Of a stretch of DNA of 64,000 bases, positions 20,935-32,090 are shown one piece after another (the first letter of the stretch is position 1; every line of letters starts with the position of its first letter). The notes beneath the pieces were generated by a model. The model was not told the DNA's origin. It saw nothing but the letters and a program-made list of their open reading frames with translations, and did not search any database. The translations under genes and the position numbers were made by a program. The DNA is from Dermacentor variabilis (lineage: Eukaryota; Arthropoda; Arachnida; Ixodida; Ixodidae), in NCBI RefSeq assembly GCF_050947875.1, contig NC_134572.1, positions 157,811,105-157,875,104 on the forward strand, in the 5' to 3' direction.

Positions 20935-21698
20935 GCTACTTGATAGAAATGAAAATCGCGGGTCAACCCGTGAGTATCCATATAGGTAGTGGTGCAGCCG
21001 TATCTCTTATCAACTTGCAGATCTACTCAACTGCCTCCGAAGCCAGGTCTGACAAAGTGTCTTCTCGAACTGAAAAGTTACGGTGGCACGCCTCTCGAGA
21101 CGACAGGACGGACATTTAAGTGTCCAGTATGCAGTTCAAAGGAAACTTTGGCAGTGATTGTCATTCCTGGAACCAAACCATGCCTACTAGGGCGTCACTG
21201 GGTTTCGCAGCTAAAATTGAGCTGGGATCATGTTTTCAAAGTGGAAGCAGAGCAAAAAGTGAAGCTCCTGCTGCAAAAGTACCCTGACATGTTCAGTCCG
21301 CAAGTTGGTTTCATAAAGGGTTATGAACCGAAAATAGTTTTGAAAGAAGAGGCTCGTCCGGTCTTCTGAAAAGCTCCTCCTATTCCCTATGCACTGAAAA
21401 ATGTCGTTGAACAAGGATTACTTGCACTCAAGGACAGAGGGATCTTGCAGCCAGTCATGCAGAGCGACGGAGCCACGTACTTGTAGTCGTCAGAAAGGCT
21501 CAGCACAAGGTGAGACTATGCGGAGAATATAAAGCCACGTTAAATCCTTTAATAAAGAATGAACACTACCCAGTGCCACTCGCAGAGGATATTTTTGCAG
21601 GACTGGTTGGTGGAAAAGCCTTTACAGTGCTTGAGTTAACCGCGGCATATCAGCAGCTACCAGTGCATGAGGATTGGCAAAAGTTAATTACTATTAAC
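20935..21698 (+). pseudogene. Gypsy F pol (protease, RT start), degenerate
   Basis: The protease motif reads VSIHIGSGAAVSLI, so the catalytic Asp-Thr-Gly triad is lost. Downstream, LLGRHWVSQLKLSW and QKYPDMFSPQVGFIKGYEPK mark the protease-RT linker. RT begins with the KAPPIPYALK-like block after a stop at 21367-21369, then VEQGLLALKDRGILQPV, RLCGEYKATLNPLIKNEHY and FAGLVGGKAFTVLELTAAYQ. The reading ends abruptly at 21698. The palm with YxDD, RNase H and integrase are absent. Confidence 0.75.
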
Positions 21699-23771
21699 AC
21701 CCACCTGCGCTGCTCGATGGCGGTAACCGCCGCTTGCAGCTGTTGCTCGATGCTGGCGTCGGTGCCGCCGGCCGCCCACAGGGTGATGTCGTCGGCGCAG
21801 ATCGTATGCCGGACGCCGGTCCCCGCTACTGCCCGCGCTACCCCGATCGTGATGAGGTTAAAGAGCAACGGCGAGATGACCGAACCCTGTGGAGTACCCG
21901 TACTGCCGAGCTTGTGTTCGGGGAGCTTGAGGTCTCCGGCGTGCAGCTCCACCGTGCCGTTGGTCAAGAAGTCTTCAATATAATTGTAGCTCGTTACCCC
22001 CATGTTGAGTCTTGATACTTTTGCTAATATGGCTGAGTGTTTGACTTTGTCGAATACACTTTGTAAATCGAGACCCAGAATTACTTTGCTGTCTTGTGTC
22101 TTGTTGTCGATGATTTCCTGTTTGAGTTATAACATGGCATCTTGTGTGCTGAGTCTGCGCCGGAAGCTGATCATCGTGTCAGGATAGGGGCCTTCCTTCT
22201 CTAGGTATTCCTGCCACCGGTTCGCAACCACGTGCTCCAGCACCTTGCCCACGCAGGACGTCAGCGAGATGGGACGCAGGTTGCCGATGTCCAGTGGTTT
22301 GCCCGGTTTCTCAATCAGGATCGTTCTTGCCGTTTTCCACTGTCGGGGGAGTTTGCCCGAATGCCAGCGTTCATTGAAGTAATGGATTAGGGCCTCTATC
22401 GAAGCATCGTCCAGGTTGCGTACCATCTTGTTTGTAACGAGATCTGGGCCGGCTGCTAAGCGGTTGTTGATCTCGTGCTGCGCTACCCGTACCTCTGATA
22501 TGGTAATGTCTCGGTGGAGCCACCTGTTGGGCAGCCCCCCGTACAGCGGGTGGATTTCCGTAGGCGTGACTGGAAGATAATTGGCTTCCAGGCTCCTGAT
22601 AACAGCGTCTTTTCCTTGTTGTGTGATGGTGTGCATGAGGCGGGCCAGGCGGTCGCGCTGGTATGATTTGGTCTTTGTTTCGTCTAGAAGGTGCTGAAAT
22701 AGATTCCATGTACAACTGTGATGCAGTTCCCTGTCAGTTCGGTTACAGATTTTGTGGACGGCAAAGGAGCATGTAATGTTGTCCAATCGCCTTGTTTAAG
22801 TCAGCCACCTTCTTCATCAATTTGCGATTCAGCCGGTGCTGCTTCCAACGCGCCTGTATCGAAAGTTCGGCCTCTATCAGATGGGCCAGGCGGCTGTCCA
22901 TGATGATGACGTCCTCGTCTGTTTCTACGGTCTTTGTGGCTGAGTGCACGGCATCGCGGAGCTCCGCCGTCCAGGTTTCGATCTGTGTGATGTCTTGTGC
23001 TGTGGTGATGCGCCCCTTGCGGAATTCGTCCCAGTCCGTCCACTTGTGTATGATGCTATTGCTCCGTAATTGGTTGGGTATCGTAATTTCGAGGATGTAG
23101 TGGTCACTGCCCAGGTCGACGCCCGTGTTGTGACATGTTACTTTGCCCGTGTGGTCCCTTTTGATGAATGTACGGTCTGGTGTGGTGTCTCGGGCTACGG
23201 AGTTGCCGATGCGGGTAGGATGCGCGGGGTCCGTGATTAGGACACAGTTGTGGTCCAGGGTATCCTGTAATATGTCCCGTCCCTTGGCCGTGTCCTTCAC
23301 ATAACCCCATGCTCGATGGGCGGCGTTGAAGTCCCCTTTGCTCAGCAACGTGTTGTCTCTGGCTTGGGTGCTGGCTGTGTGTAGTACTGTCTTGGATTTC
23401 TGTGTTTGGTGCTTGGGGTTACTGTAGATGTTGGCGATGAACAGGCTGCCTTTCCGTTGTTTCCTTGGGTTGATTTCGGTGAAGGCGTATTCCACCCTGC
23501 TGCGGCCGTGTTTGAGTTAGCGCTCGATGAACGTGAACCCTTTGCGGACGAACGTGCAGACGCCGCGTCCCTCCGCTTCGCTAACGTGAGCGCGATACCC
23601 AGGGAGGTTGGGGGTCACCGTCGCCGTTTCTTGCAGCAGGATAATGTAGGGCTTCTGGTTTACTGTGGTAATATGTTGTTGCAACACTGCTTTCTTGTTG
23701 TAACTGTGGCAGTTCCACTGCCAGACCGTAAGGCCCGGTAGCGATTCTGTTGTGGATTGGAGTTGGGACAT
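21699..23771 (-). pseudogene. LINE G ORF2 (endonuclease and RT), 3'-truncated
   Basis: The ATG at 23771 opens MSQLQSTTESLPGLTVWQWN. The endonuclease shows KPYIILLQETAT (catalytic Glu), then, after a stop near 23518, LLSKGDFNAAHRAWGY (GDFN motif) and DLGSDHYILEI (SDH motif). RT follows in another frame with AGPDLVTNKMVRNLDDASIE, NLRPISLTSCVGKVLEHVVA, TPQGSVISPLLFNL and HTICADDITLWAAGG. The C-terminal RT, RNase H and 3' UTR are missing at the junction with Gypsy F. Confidence 0.8.
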
Positions 23772-25766
23772 AGTTGTGGCGAGGGTGGGGCTTGCGTCTG
23801 TTCTTGGAGGTATGGGTGGTTGGCGAATTCCGCTGAAAAGATGGGGCTGTGCACTATGGGCTTGAGGGTGTGTTCAGTGAATTCGAAACGCTCTTGTATG
23901 GTGCGGAATGACGTGGTGATCAGTTCCTCCAGCGGTGCCATTCGTCGGTCGGTCACGGCAGCCGTGCTGACGTAGGTGTTGGCGAGCGCTTCAGTTTTGG
24001 TTTCGAGTTGTGTTTCCAATTGGGGTCAGGTCCTTGTAATGTCCTGATGAAGTGCGTATTCGTTTCTTGGTGGTTGGGTCAGTGGTCTTCTCCTCCTGGG
24101 GCGCGTCTTGGGTTTTGTCATTTGATTCTGTGCCTTGGTGCGATAGCGTGTCGGTGTTCTGCTCGGGGACAACGGTGGGTGTAGGTTCGGTGCGTGCTCT
24201 TTTCCTGGGAGTTGGATCAGTGGTTTCTCCTCCTGGGGCTCGTCTTGGGTTGCGTCCATGGATAGTATGCATTGGTGTGATGGCGGGTTGGTGGAGGGTG
24301 TAGGTGTATCGGGTGACTGAGCTGGGTCTGTCCTTGAATGGCCTTGCTGTGCTTGACGTTCTTCCTTGACCTCGGCTAGCTCTCCGGCAAGCCGGCGCGT
24401 GGTTTCTACCAGCGTCGCATTGGTTTCACGCAGTTGTTCGAGTTCTTTATAGTAGGGGCTGGTAATCCACGCCTGCAAGCTGCTCGGAGTGCTTCGGCCA
24501 CTAGTGGCGCTGTTGGAGCTGGCGCTGCTGTCTTTGACTTCGCCCTTGGCTACGTCGGCCTCGCTGACTATGTCAAGTTAGCGCGATCGCATTGCGCCGC
24601 AGTTGCTCCTGTACGACGAGTCACGGCCGCGGGATGCGCTGCGCGAGGCATGACGGGAAGCGTAACGTGATGCGTGGCGTAAGGCAAGGCGCGACGCGCA
24701 GCGGAATCCGCCACGGGAAGCGCTGCGCGAGCGGGAGCGTCCTAGGCGTGGAAAGGAGCTTGATTCGAGTGCTTGCTTTCGCTGTTATTCGGCGTTTGGG
24801 CGTTCCCAACGTCGTCGCCGCACGACGTACGGAACCTTGTATTGGCTCTGCAGAGGCGGTCCCCAGTGAGGTGTTCTTCGCCACAGAGCTTGCACTTGGG
24901 GACACACTTGTGGCCCTCTCTAGGATTAGAAACACCGCATAAAAGTCAAACATGTACGTTCGGTGTGGGGCACACGTCGCGCCTGTGGCGGCCTTGCCGC
25001 ATACTTTGCAAACTTCTATTTGCTTCCTGTAGAGACTGCACGGATAGAGCGTGGATCCATGACGCACATACATGGGAGCCTTGATACCGTTGAGCGCAAC
25101 GATTATAGTCGTCGTGTTCCCGATGCGCTTCGCCCCCGCGGCGAGGCGGTTGTACTTTGTAACGATCTGCTGCATTATTTCAGCTTCGCTGTCCTCGAGC
25201 GCTATGCCCCTGATCACGCCCTTGACGGTGTCGTGGGCGGTCGTTCCGTAAGCGCTCACTTCGTACACTTTGCCTTGGACATTGATAGCTTTTATTCGAG
25301 CATACATCTTCGCTCGCTCCTCACACGGAGTGCTGTGCACCATAATGTTCTGATGGGTATTGGGACACGCCATATCCTCAGCTCGATCTGCCTTCTCAAT
25401 TCCCGCTGCCGGCATGATGGCAGTAGCCACGCATGCAGCTCCTGCCATAGAAATATCGAGCCCTCCGCGGGGCCGCGCGACCATCTTAATTTCTTCGGCA
25501 GGCATTGTGGGAATGCTAGCCGCCCGAATAATGGCGGTCCTAACGTTCTTGTTGAATTTAGTCTTCTGCTGAGAGCTCGGAGTATCGGTACGAGAATTCG
25601 ACTCACCCTGCGTTGCATGCAGGCGTGTTCGGCTCGTGTGCCCACCGTTGTGCAGCCATCCGGGCGTGCGATGAAATTCCTCGGGCATAATTTCTTTTCT
25701 CTCTACTTGCACGCGCGTTTGGGAAACCTGGGAAACGTGCGTCAAAGTGGTGGGGAAAACCTCCAT
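23700..25766 (-). pseudogene. LINE G ORF1 (gag-like, Cys knuckle, coiled coil), frameshifted
   Basis: The likely start is the ATG at 25766 (MEVFPTTLTHVSQVSQ). The N-terminal half is Ala/Thr-rich; KMYARIKAINVQGKVYEVSA and VKGVIRGIALEDSEAEI form the RNA-binding core; IEVCKVCGKAATGATC is a damaged CCHC knuckle, after which the frame changes. A coiled-coil-like stretch, ELEQLRETNATLVETTRRLA (about 24380-24450), follows. Then a short basic module, TTDPT(P/T)(R/K)KR(A/I)RT, occurs twice about 126 bp apart (near 24190 and 24065). ORF1 proteins coat LINE RNA. The end overlaps the ORF2 start. Confidence 0.75.
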
Positions 25767-25989
25767 TTTGTCGTGGCAGTAGTACGGCTGGCTAGGCCTA
25801 GCAATGCCTATTGACGGTGAACCAGGTAAAGTCCAATAAATCGATGAAAAACGCACCTTTGGTGGAAAGTCGGGTATCAGAGCATAGCGGATACCTTCAC
25901 GATCACAGTGGTAGTAAAATCTGCGTGATCCAAACTAATTAGCACTGCGAAAGCGGGCATTAACGACGGAGCCGATATCAGCACTTCTT

Positions 25990-26580
25990 TGTCAGCAATG
26001 GTTCATACCCTCAACCATGAGCTTATGAAAAAGAATGTGGCGGCTAATATAATCGAACGCTTTACTGAAATCTACAAGTAAACCTAGAGTGATGAGTTTG
26101 CTTTTGAAACTGGTAAGGATATATTCTTTATGATGGAGTAGGGCTAACTTTGTGGACTTGTCTTTTTGAAACCCATGCTGAGATTCGCTAATTAGGTTGT
26201 GCTTATTACAGAATGACTTTAAACGTAGAATTAATATTTTCTCTAAAGATTTCGCAAAGATAGGAAGAACAGATCTGGGCAGGTAATTATTGATGTCTAG
26301 CTTGTTGCCTTTCTTATGGAGAACTGTTACTCTGGCAGTCTTCATCTTTGCAGGAAAAACACCGGTTGAGATGCACAAGTTGTACGTGTGTACAAGTAGC
26401 TCAGTAATCTAATGCAGCACAAAATTTGAGGGTGTTTGTATCCCATCAGAATCAATACAAGACCAGTTTTGAAAACCATAAAATATTGTATGCACTTCAT
26501 GAACAACTGTAGACTGAAAAAGGAGCGTGTTCTCATTTGGAGCGAAAATAAGGTGAGGAAGTTGTGCAGAAGTAACATAG
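25990..26580 (-). pseudogene. LINE J reverse transcriptase, N-terminal half
   Basis: LPHLIFAPNENTLLFQSTVV leads into a frame with STGVFPAKMKTARVTVLHKK, GNKLDINNYLPRSVLPIFAK, HNLISESQHGFQKDKSTKLA and LLVDFSKAFDYISRHILFHK (A box). It ends at about HKLMVEG, before the GxPQG and FADD boxes. It is the same class as the LINE at 14115-14815. One in-frame stop separates the first block. Confidence 0.75.
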
Positions 26581-26725
26581 TGTTACGAATGATGTTTATT
26601 TACAGGGTGAAGCGAGGTCCGAGATAGAAGCTACAGGCCAGGTCTAGCCGGCGCAGAGTACCCCGAGATCACGCGCGCACACCTTACTTCTTCTTCCTCT
26701 GCCTCAGTCGCGCAGTGCTGCGACA
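26581..26725 (-). repeat. 3' LTR of Gypsy H
   Basis: 145 bp, plus-strand TGTTACGAATG to GCTGCGACA (TG and CA ends). It pairs with 31635-31779 at 136 of 145 positions. On the minus strand the preceding CCCCGGGGAAAA (26726-26738) is the polypurine-tract area. Confidence 0.95.
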
Positions 26726-26760
26726 TTTTCCCCGGGGGCAGACGAAACTCGCTGAGCGAG

Positions 26761-29700
26761 TTAAAGGGACCTGTGATTGTACTGCTTTAGTCTGGCCACG
26801 TGAACAAATTGCGTCGCACGTGAACGCCGATTACTTGCCATCACTTTCGCAACGACATAGTTCGCATCACTCAAGCGGCTGAGTATAACGAATGGTCCGG
26901 TGTAAGTGGCGATAAACTTGCGGTACAATCCCTTTTTGCGAACAGGTGTTCACAACCAAACATAATCACCGGGAGTAACGCTGACGCGGATATGCCGCGC
27001 ATCATAGCGAATCTTGATGTTGCCTTGTGAGGACAACGTCCTAAGATGCGCCAGTCGACGTGCTTCCTCAGCACGACACAGAGTTTGGGCCATGGAAGGA
27101 TCTTCTTGGCACGATAAAGGTAAAATAGTGTCCAGAAAGCTCTGGGGAGCCCGTGCGTACAGCAAAAAGAGCGGCGCATATGCAGTAACTTCGTGCGTGG
27201 CATTATTGTACGCGTACGTTACAAAAGGTAAGACGGCGTCCCAATTCTCGTGGTCAGCAGCGACATACATTGATAACATGTTGGTAAGGGTTCGATTCGT
27301 CCGCTCCGTGAGGCCATTGGTTTGCGGGTGGTAAGGATTGGAATGGCGATATGCAGAACCACAAAGCCGTAAAAGTTCTTCAACGACGTCGGCGGTGAAT
27401 TGCCGTCTACGGTCACTGATGACAACCCGGGGAGCGCCGTGACGAAGTATGACGTGATGCGACGAAAAAGAAGAGGCATCGGCTGCAGTGGCCGATGGAA
27501 GTGCCGCCGTTTCCGTGTAGCGAGTAAGATAATCTACGCATACTATAATCCAGCGGTAGCAAGCTGACGTCTTTGGTAGCGGGCCAAGCAAGTCGATGCC
27601 GACTTTTTCAAAAGGTTGCGTCGGTGGCCTAACTGGTTCTCAATAGCCTGCTGGGGCCGTCGTCGTTTGCTTGTGGCGCTGGCAAACAGTACAGGTGGCG
27701 ACATACTGTTTCGTTGTTTTCCAGAGCTTGGGCCAGAAGAATCTCTGTCTAAGTCGGTGTAGTGTGCGTGCAAAGCCAAGGTGCCCGGACGTGATATCGT
27801 CATACATGGAACGAAGGACAGCAGGGCGCAGGTTTTCGGGCACAACTAGAAGCAATGGGGGACCATCCGCCGAGTAATTTTTTTGTACAGCAAACCATTA
27901 CGAAAAGTAAACGGTGTTGTTCCTGCTGGCTCACGTGCAGCTGCCCGTAGGGATTTCAAGGTAGGGTCGCAACGTTGCTCGCTCTCGAAGGTACGCAGGT
28001 CTGGAAAGTCGGAAGAGATGGAAACTAAGTAGTCGTCGAAGTCATCACCCTCAGCTTTAGTGTGAGGCGAAGGGAGACGGGATAGGCAATCAGCATCCGT
28101 GTGACAGCGCCCCCTCTTGTAGTTAACGGAAAAGCTGTACTCTTGAAGGCGCAAAGCCCAGCGGGCCAACCGACCAGACGGGTCACGCAGCCCAACCAGC
28201 CAACAGAGTGAATGATAGTCAGTCACTATCGTGAATGCGCGGCCATGTAGATACGGACGGAACTTCTGAATGGCGAATACGACTGCTAGGCACTCGGGTT
28301 CAGTAACGGTGTAGTTTGTCTCCGCTTTTGTAAGTGTCCGACTAGTGTAGGCAATTACATGCTCACGGCCATCGCAGAGTTGAACAAGCACAGCGCCAAC
28401 ACCCGCACCGCTGGCGTCAGTGTGCAGCTGAGTTGACGCCTCCGGATCAAAATGCCGCTGCACCGGTCCAGAAGTCAACAAAAATTTCAGCTGTTAAAAC
28501 GCCGACTCGCAGTCAGCAGTGCACAAGTATGGGGTGTCTTTGTGAAGGACAGACGTGAGGGGAGAGGCAAGCTGTGCGAAATTCTTAATAAAGCGCCGGA
28601 AATATGAGCAAAGGCCCAAAAAGCTTCGCAGATCTTTCACAGTTTGTGGCTGTTGGAAGTCGCGAACCGCTGCTATCTTTTCAGGGTGTGGTCGTATGCC
28701 GCCTTTGTCGACCAGAAAGCCTAGTACGAGGGCTTGACGCTCACCGAAATGACATTTCTTCGAGTTTAAAATAAAGCCAGCTTGCTGGATACAGTCAAGA
28801 ACGATCGACAGGCGCTGATTGTGCTCGTGAAATGTCCGGCCGTAGATAATGCCGTCGTCTAAATAGCACATGCAAATTTCCCATTTGAGTCCGCGGAGTA
28901 CGGTATCCATAAATCGCTCGAATGTCGCTGGAGTGTTGCATAAGCCAAAGGGCATAACGTTGAACTCAAAGAGACCGTCAGGTGTCACGAAGGCTGTCTT
29001 CTCCTTGTCTGAGGGGTGCATGGGGATTTGCCAATATCCTGACCGTAAATCAACAGAAGAGAAATACGACGCGGAGTGGAGGCAGTCGACGGCGTCATCT
29101 ATTCGTGGTAGGGGGTACACGTCTTTCTTTGTGACGGTGTTTAGGCGGCGATAGTCCACACAGAATCTCCATGAGTTGTCTTTTTTCTTCACTAGGATCA
29201 CAGGACTAGCCCAAGGGCTACATGATTCCTGGATCACTACTTTCTGTAACATTTCTTCGACCTGCTCGGCGATGATTTTCTTTCTGAAGGTGAAGCGCGG
29301 TAGGGCTTCTGACGAATTGGCGTTGCTTGCCCTGTATGGATGCGGTGTTGCATACGAGACGCCGGTGGTGTATGGGACGCTCGTTGGCCTTGAGCAAAAT
29401 CAAACACTGTGGCGCAGCGAGCGAGCACAGCTTCCAGCAGACGCTGCTCACTAGAAGACAGCGACTTGTTAATCATGCGCTTAATGTCAGCAGAATTATC
29501 ATGGTTGGAATTGGGGTTGAATTTCTTTTCGGGAGTTGACATTTCGACCGTTCCGATGCTGACAATGGCTTGTTCATCAAAACTTGCCACTTTAAGTCCT
29601 AGCGGCAATGTTATGGATTGGGTTGAAGTGTTCACTGCCCACAAACGAGTACAACCATCAGTGGTGGCAACGAGGGAGCGAGGGACCATCGCATTTTTCT

Positions 29701-30206
29701 TGAGCTCATTGTTATATTCGGGCTCGGCTAAACCACAACAAGAACCTGTACGAGGGCGAGAAGTATTCACAGGTACAAACATTGCAGTCTCAGAGGGGCA
29801 AAGTCACATCTTGTGACACGGAGAGAACGTCCGCGGCATCACTGGTCATTGAAGTTCGTGCGTCGCGACGAAGAGAAATCGCGTCACTTCCACAATTCAA
29901 AGTTGCCCCCCACTCAAGCAAGAAATCAATTCCTGAAATAATATCATGCGTTGTACGTTCAACCACAGTAAATTCACTTCGAAATGTCTGGTCCCCTATC
30001 GTAACTGAAACAGAATAGACCCCTAGGGGGCGTAACATTTCCCCACCAACTCCACAAAAGGTAGCGTTCCGATCCCAAGAAAACATAACTTGTTGTCCAA
30101 GACGAGTTTTGAAGGACAGGCTCATAGCAGAAACTGCCGCCCCGGTGTCAACTAAAGCAAAAGCACTCACATTGTCAACTAAAACGCACATTTTGTTTTT
30201 AAACAA
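26761..30206 (-). pseudogene. Gypsy H pol (protease, RT, RNase H, integrase), multiply broken
   Basis: Protease: FALVDTGAAVSAM and HDIISGIDFLLEWGA, ending at a stop near 29790. [48 protein letters not shown] (YLDD intact, near 28855), with a stop near 28494. RNase H: QLHTDASGAGVGAVLVQ. Integrase: HHCC-type finger (SGHLGFARTLHRLR to CTVCQRH), VGIDLLGPLP, VVISDRRRQFT and NGLTERTNRT, so the catalytic Asp, Asp and Glu remain. Frame breaks occur near 29250 and 27870 and stops after PAGY and YVWL. The pol stop is at 26761-26763. Confidence 0.85.
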
Positions 30207-30325
30207 TTTTACACAAGGAGGTCTTTATGAAGATGAACATATTGCGGCCTCACCCCCGTCGGTCGCATTAGCTAGTTTACCAGCGGCGGTGGTGACAACG
30301 AGCGACGACGAGGTGATGCAGAGCG

Positions 30326-31526
30326 TCATTGTCGTGTCGGTGGTGGTGTCAGGCTGCGATCGGAAACGGGGGAGTCACTGCGGTTCGCGGGTCCCTGCTG
30401 CAGCCGCTGGAAGGAACTGGGATACGGCCAGGGCTCGTCAGCGGCCACGCGGGGTGTGTAGGAATTAAACCGTGGAGCACGCTGCTGGCGGCGGTGGCAA
30501 TACCTAGCAATGCGTCCAGGCACACCGCAGCTGTAGCAAATGCGGGAGTCGCGGCTTGTCGCGGCTGACACCGGTGACATGGGTGTTATGGGTGGAAACG
30601 TACTCTCAGGCTGGTTGTAGGAGGGAAGAGCCCGCGGAAAAGATCGTTGTGGTGCATCTTGTCGGCGTCCCAGACTTGTCGGTCGCGGTGGCAAGTTGCT
30701 GCTCTCCGTACGATCAGCATAGGTCCTGCGAGGTTCTCGGTAACTCTGAGGAGCCCAGGTGGCCGGTGGCACACGAGAGCGATGATCAAACGCACACTGA
30801 TGGCACACATGAGCGTCGTCAACAACTTTAAGGCGTTCAAGCTCTTCTTTAACCACTTGCCGAATCACCGACGAGATGTCGTCGTGGGTTGGGACGGACA
30901 CACTTGCAATAGTAGTAACGTTGTCCAAGCGTCCACACTTTGGCCCAATCCTTCTCATTTTCAGCGCTTCAAACACCCGGCTGTGTTCCCTCAGATCAGA
31001 AGGAGTACTAAGATCTTCCTTCGTTATCAGAAAATTATAAACGTCTTTAGCGATTCCTTTAAGCAGATGTCCTACTTTGTCTTCGTCTGTCATGGTAGCG
31101 CTGACGATTCCACATAATTTCAGAACAGCCTCTATGTACGTTGTACGCCTTTCGCCAGGTAATTGAGCTCGTCGGGAAAGCGTCTGCTCAGCCTTCTTTT
31201 TCTTAGAGATCGGGTCCCTGAAGCTCTTGGTGAATTCTTCTACAAAATTGTCCCAGCTGGTCAGAAAGCTCTCGTGGTTTTCAAACCAAAGGAGCGCGGT
31301 TCCAGCGAGAAAAAAAAAACACGTTATTGAGCTGCTTCGTAGTGCTCCAGTGGTTGTGGCGACTCACTCTGTTGTAGTGTTTAAGCCAGTCGTCGACGTC
31401 TTCGTTCGCCTTCCCCGAAAAGGTGAATGGCTCTCGCAGCGGTGTCCAGTAGCCAGTCTGAGTTGCGTGATTGCTGTCTGTTCCGCCACAGGTGAGGTCG
31501 TCACTGCCTTCTCCGGAATCGGCCAT
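30326..31526 (-). pseudogene. Gypsy H gag, one homopolymer frameshift
   Basis: The start is the ATG at 31526 (MADSGEGSDDLTCGG). The capsid begins PLREPFTFSGKANEDVDDWL and runs to QLNNVFFF, where a run of ten T (plus-strand A at 31310-31319) shifts the frame; nine would keep the normal LAGTALLWFENHE reading. Downstream, RRAQLPGERRTTYIEAVLKL and VGHLLKGIAKDVYNFLITKE complete the capsid. The nucleocapsid box reads CYSCGVPGRIARYC, with Arg where the zinc-binding His belongs. Otherwise the frame is open to the stop at 30326. Confidence 0.85.
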
Positions 31527-31611
31527 GTCCGCTGCTTGTGGTCGTAAACCGGCCAAGCGCCTACTGCATCGGACAGTTGGTAGAGCTGCGTCGTCTAGGA
31601 TCGTCCAAGAT

Positions 31612-31630
31612 TTACCCCGCACGTCCACCA
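31612..31630 (-). promoter_or_regulatory. Primer-binding site of Gypsy H
   Basis: The minus strand reads TGGTGGACGTGCGGGGTAA, four bases inside the 5' LTR. It matches the E, L and A primer sites except for one changed base in the core (GGAGG to GGACG). Confidence 0.7.
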
Positions 31631-31634
31631 AAGA

Positions 31635-31779
31635 TGTTACGAATGATGTTTATTTACAGGGTGAAACGAGGTCCGAGATGGAAGCTACAGGCCAGGCCCA
31701 GCCGGCGCAGAGTACCCCGGGACTACGCGCGCACACCCTACTTCTTCTTTCTCTGCCTCAGTCGCGCAGTGCTGCGACA
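31635..31779 (-). repeat. 5' LTR of Gypsy H
   Basis: 145 bp, plus-strand TGTTACGAATG to GCTGCGACA. It is followed by the second ATAG target copy at 31780-31783. Confidence 0.95.
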
Positions 31780-31783
31780 ATAG

Positions 31784-32090
31784 GTATCGCGATACACAAA
31801 ATGTTTAATAACCAGTTCAGCCATTTCCTGCCGTGATAACTTCTGTCCTTTGTGAACAATTCGTTCTATGGACTCGCTCCTTCGTTGTCGCCCAATACAA
31901 AATTCAGTTTATTCCAATGTTTATTGTTCTGAGAGCGAGAAGAAAACGTCTTGAAATAATAAGCATCTTTTACTTTTCGTAGATCTTTGGTTAGTTTATT
32001 TCTATACACTTTAAAAGCCTTCAGTACAGCAGGGTAACGGAATTTTACAAATTTACCATAAACCTGGTCACGCTTCTTTATTTGCTTGCA
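31784..32090 (-). pseudogene. LINE J endonuclease-RT linker
   Basis: IKKRDQVYGKFVKFRYPAVL, KAFKVYRNKLTKDLRKVKDA and YYFKTFSSRSQNNKHWNKLN form the Lys-rich linker found between endonuclease and RT in CR1/Jockey LINEs. It continues across the H insertion into the RT segment. To the right the match stops near 32090. Confidence 0.75.

Larger units (their letters stand above)
19985..21698 (+). mobile_element. Gypsy F, K02A2.6-like Gypsy element, 3'-truncated
   Basis: A third Gypsy lineage, with a gag of the EKFWAFDSY/YVEHFDHYW type, a Cys-rich nucleocapsid region, a decayed protease and the RT N-terminal third. It breaks off at 21698 in the RT palm after LITINTH, where a minus-strand LINE begins. 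No LTR is recognised. Stops and frameshifts occur throughout. Confidence 0.75.
21699..25960 (-). mobile_element. I-group LINE G, lacking its 3' end
   Basis: On the minus strand: ORF1 (from about 25766) with a retroviral-type Cys knuckle and a coiled coil, ORF2 endonuclease (from the ATG at 23771), then RT with CADDITLW, breaking off at 21699 shortly after the RT core. RNase H and the 3' end are absent. The two-ORF layout with a CCHC-bearing ORF1 and, in its relatives here, an RNase H after RT, fits the I group. Several frame breaks make it inactive. Confidence 0.8.
26581..31779 (-). mobile_element. Gypsy H, complete but inactive LTR retrotransposon
   Basis: 5199 bp bounded by 145-bp LTRs (26581-26725 and 31635-31779) and a 4-bp target duplication, ATAG at 26577-26580 and 31780-31783. 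Inside, on the minus strand: primer-binding site, gag, protease, RT, RNase H, integrase with a GPF-type C-terminus, and a polypurine tract. The LTRs differ at 9 of 145 positions, all transitions. There are at least five stops or frameshifts in gag-pol. It is inserted in LINE J. Confidence 0.95.
25990..32090 (-). mobile_element. CR1/Jockey-like LINE J, split by LTR element H
   Basis: Two minus-strand LINE segments (32090-31784 and 26580-25990) belong to one copy. When element H (26581-31779) and one 4-bp TSD are left out, the translation is continuous across the join (ending AELVIKHF on one side, starting TSAQLPHL on the other). The LINE is cut at its right end by the duplicated segment starting near 32090. 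It ends at its left in the RT palm at about 25990, so it lacks its 3' end. Confidence 0.8.
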
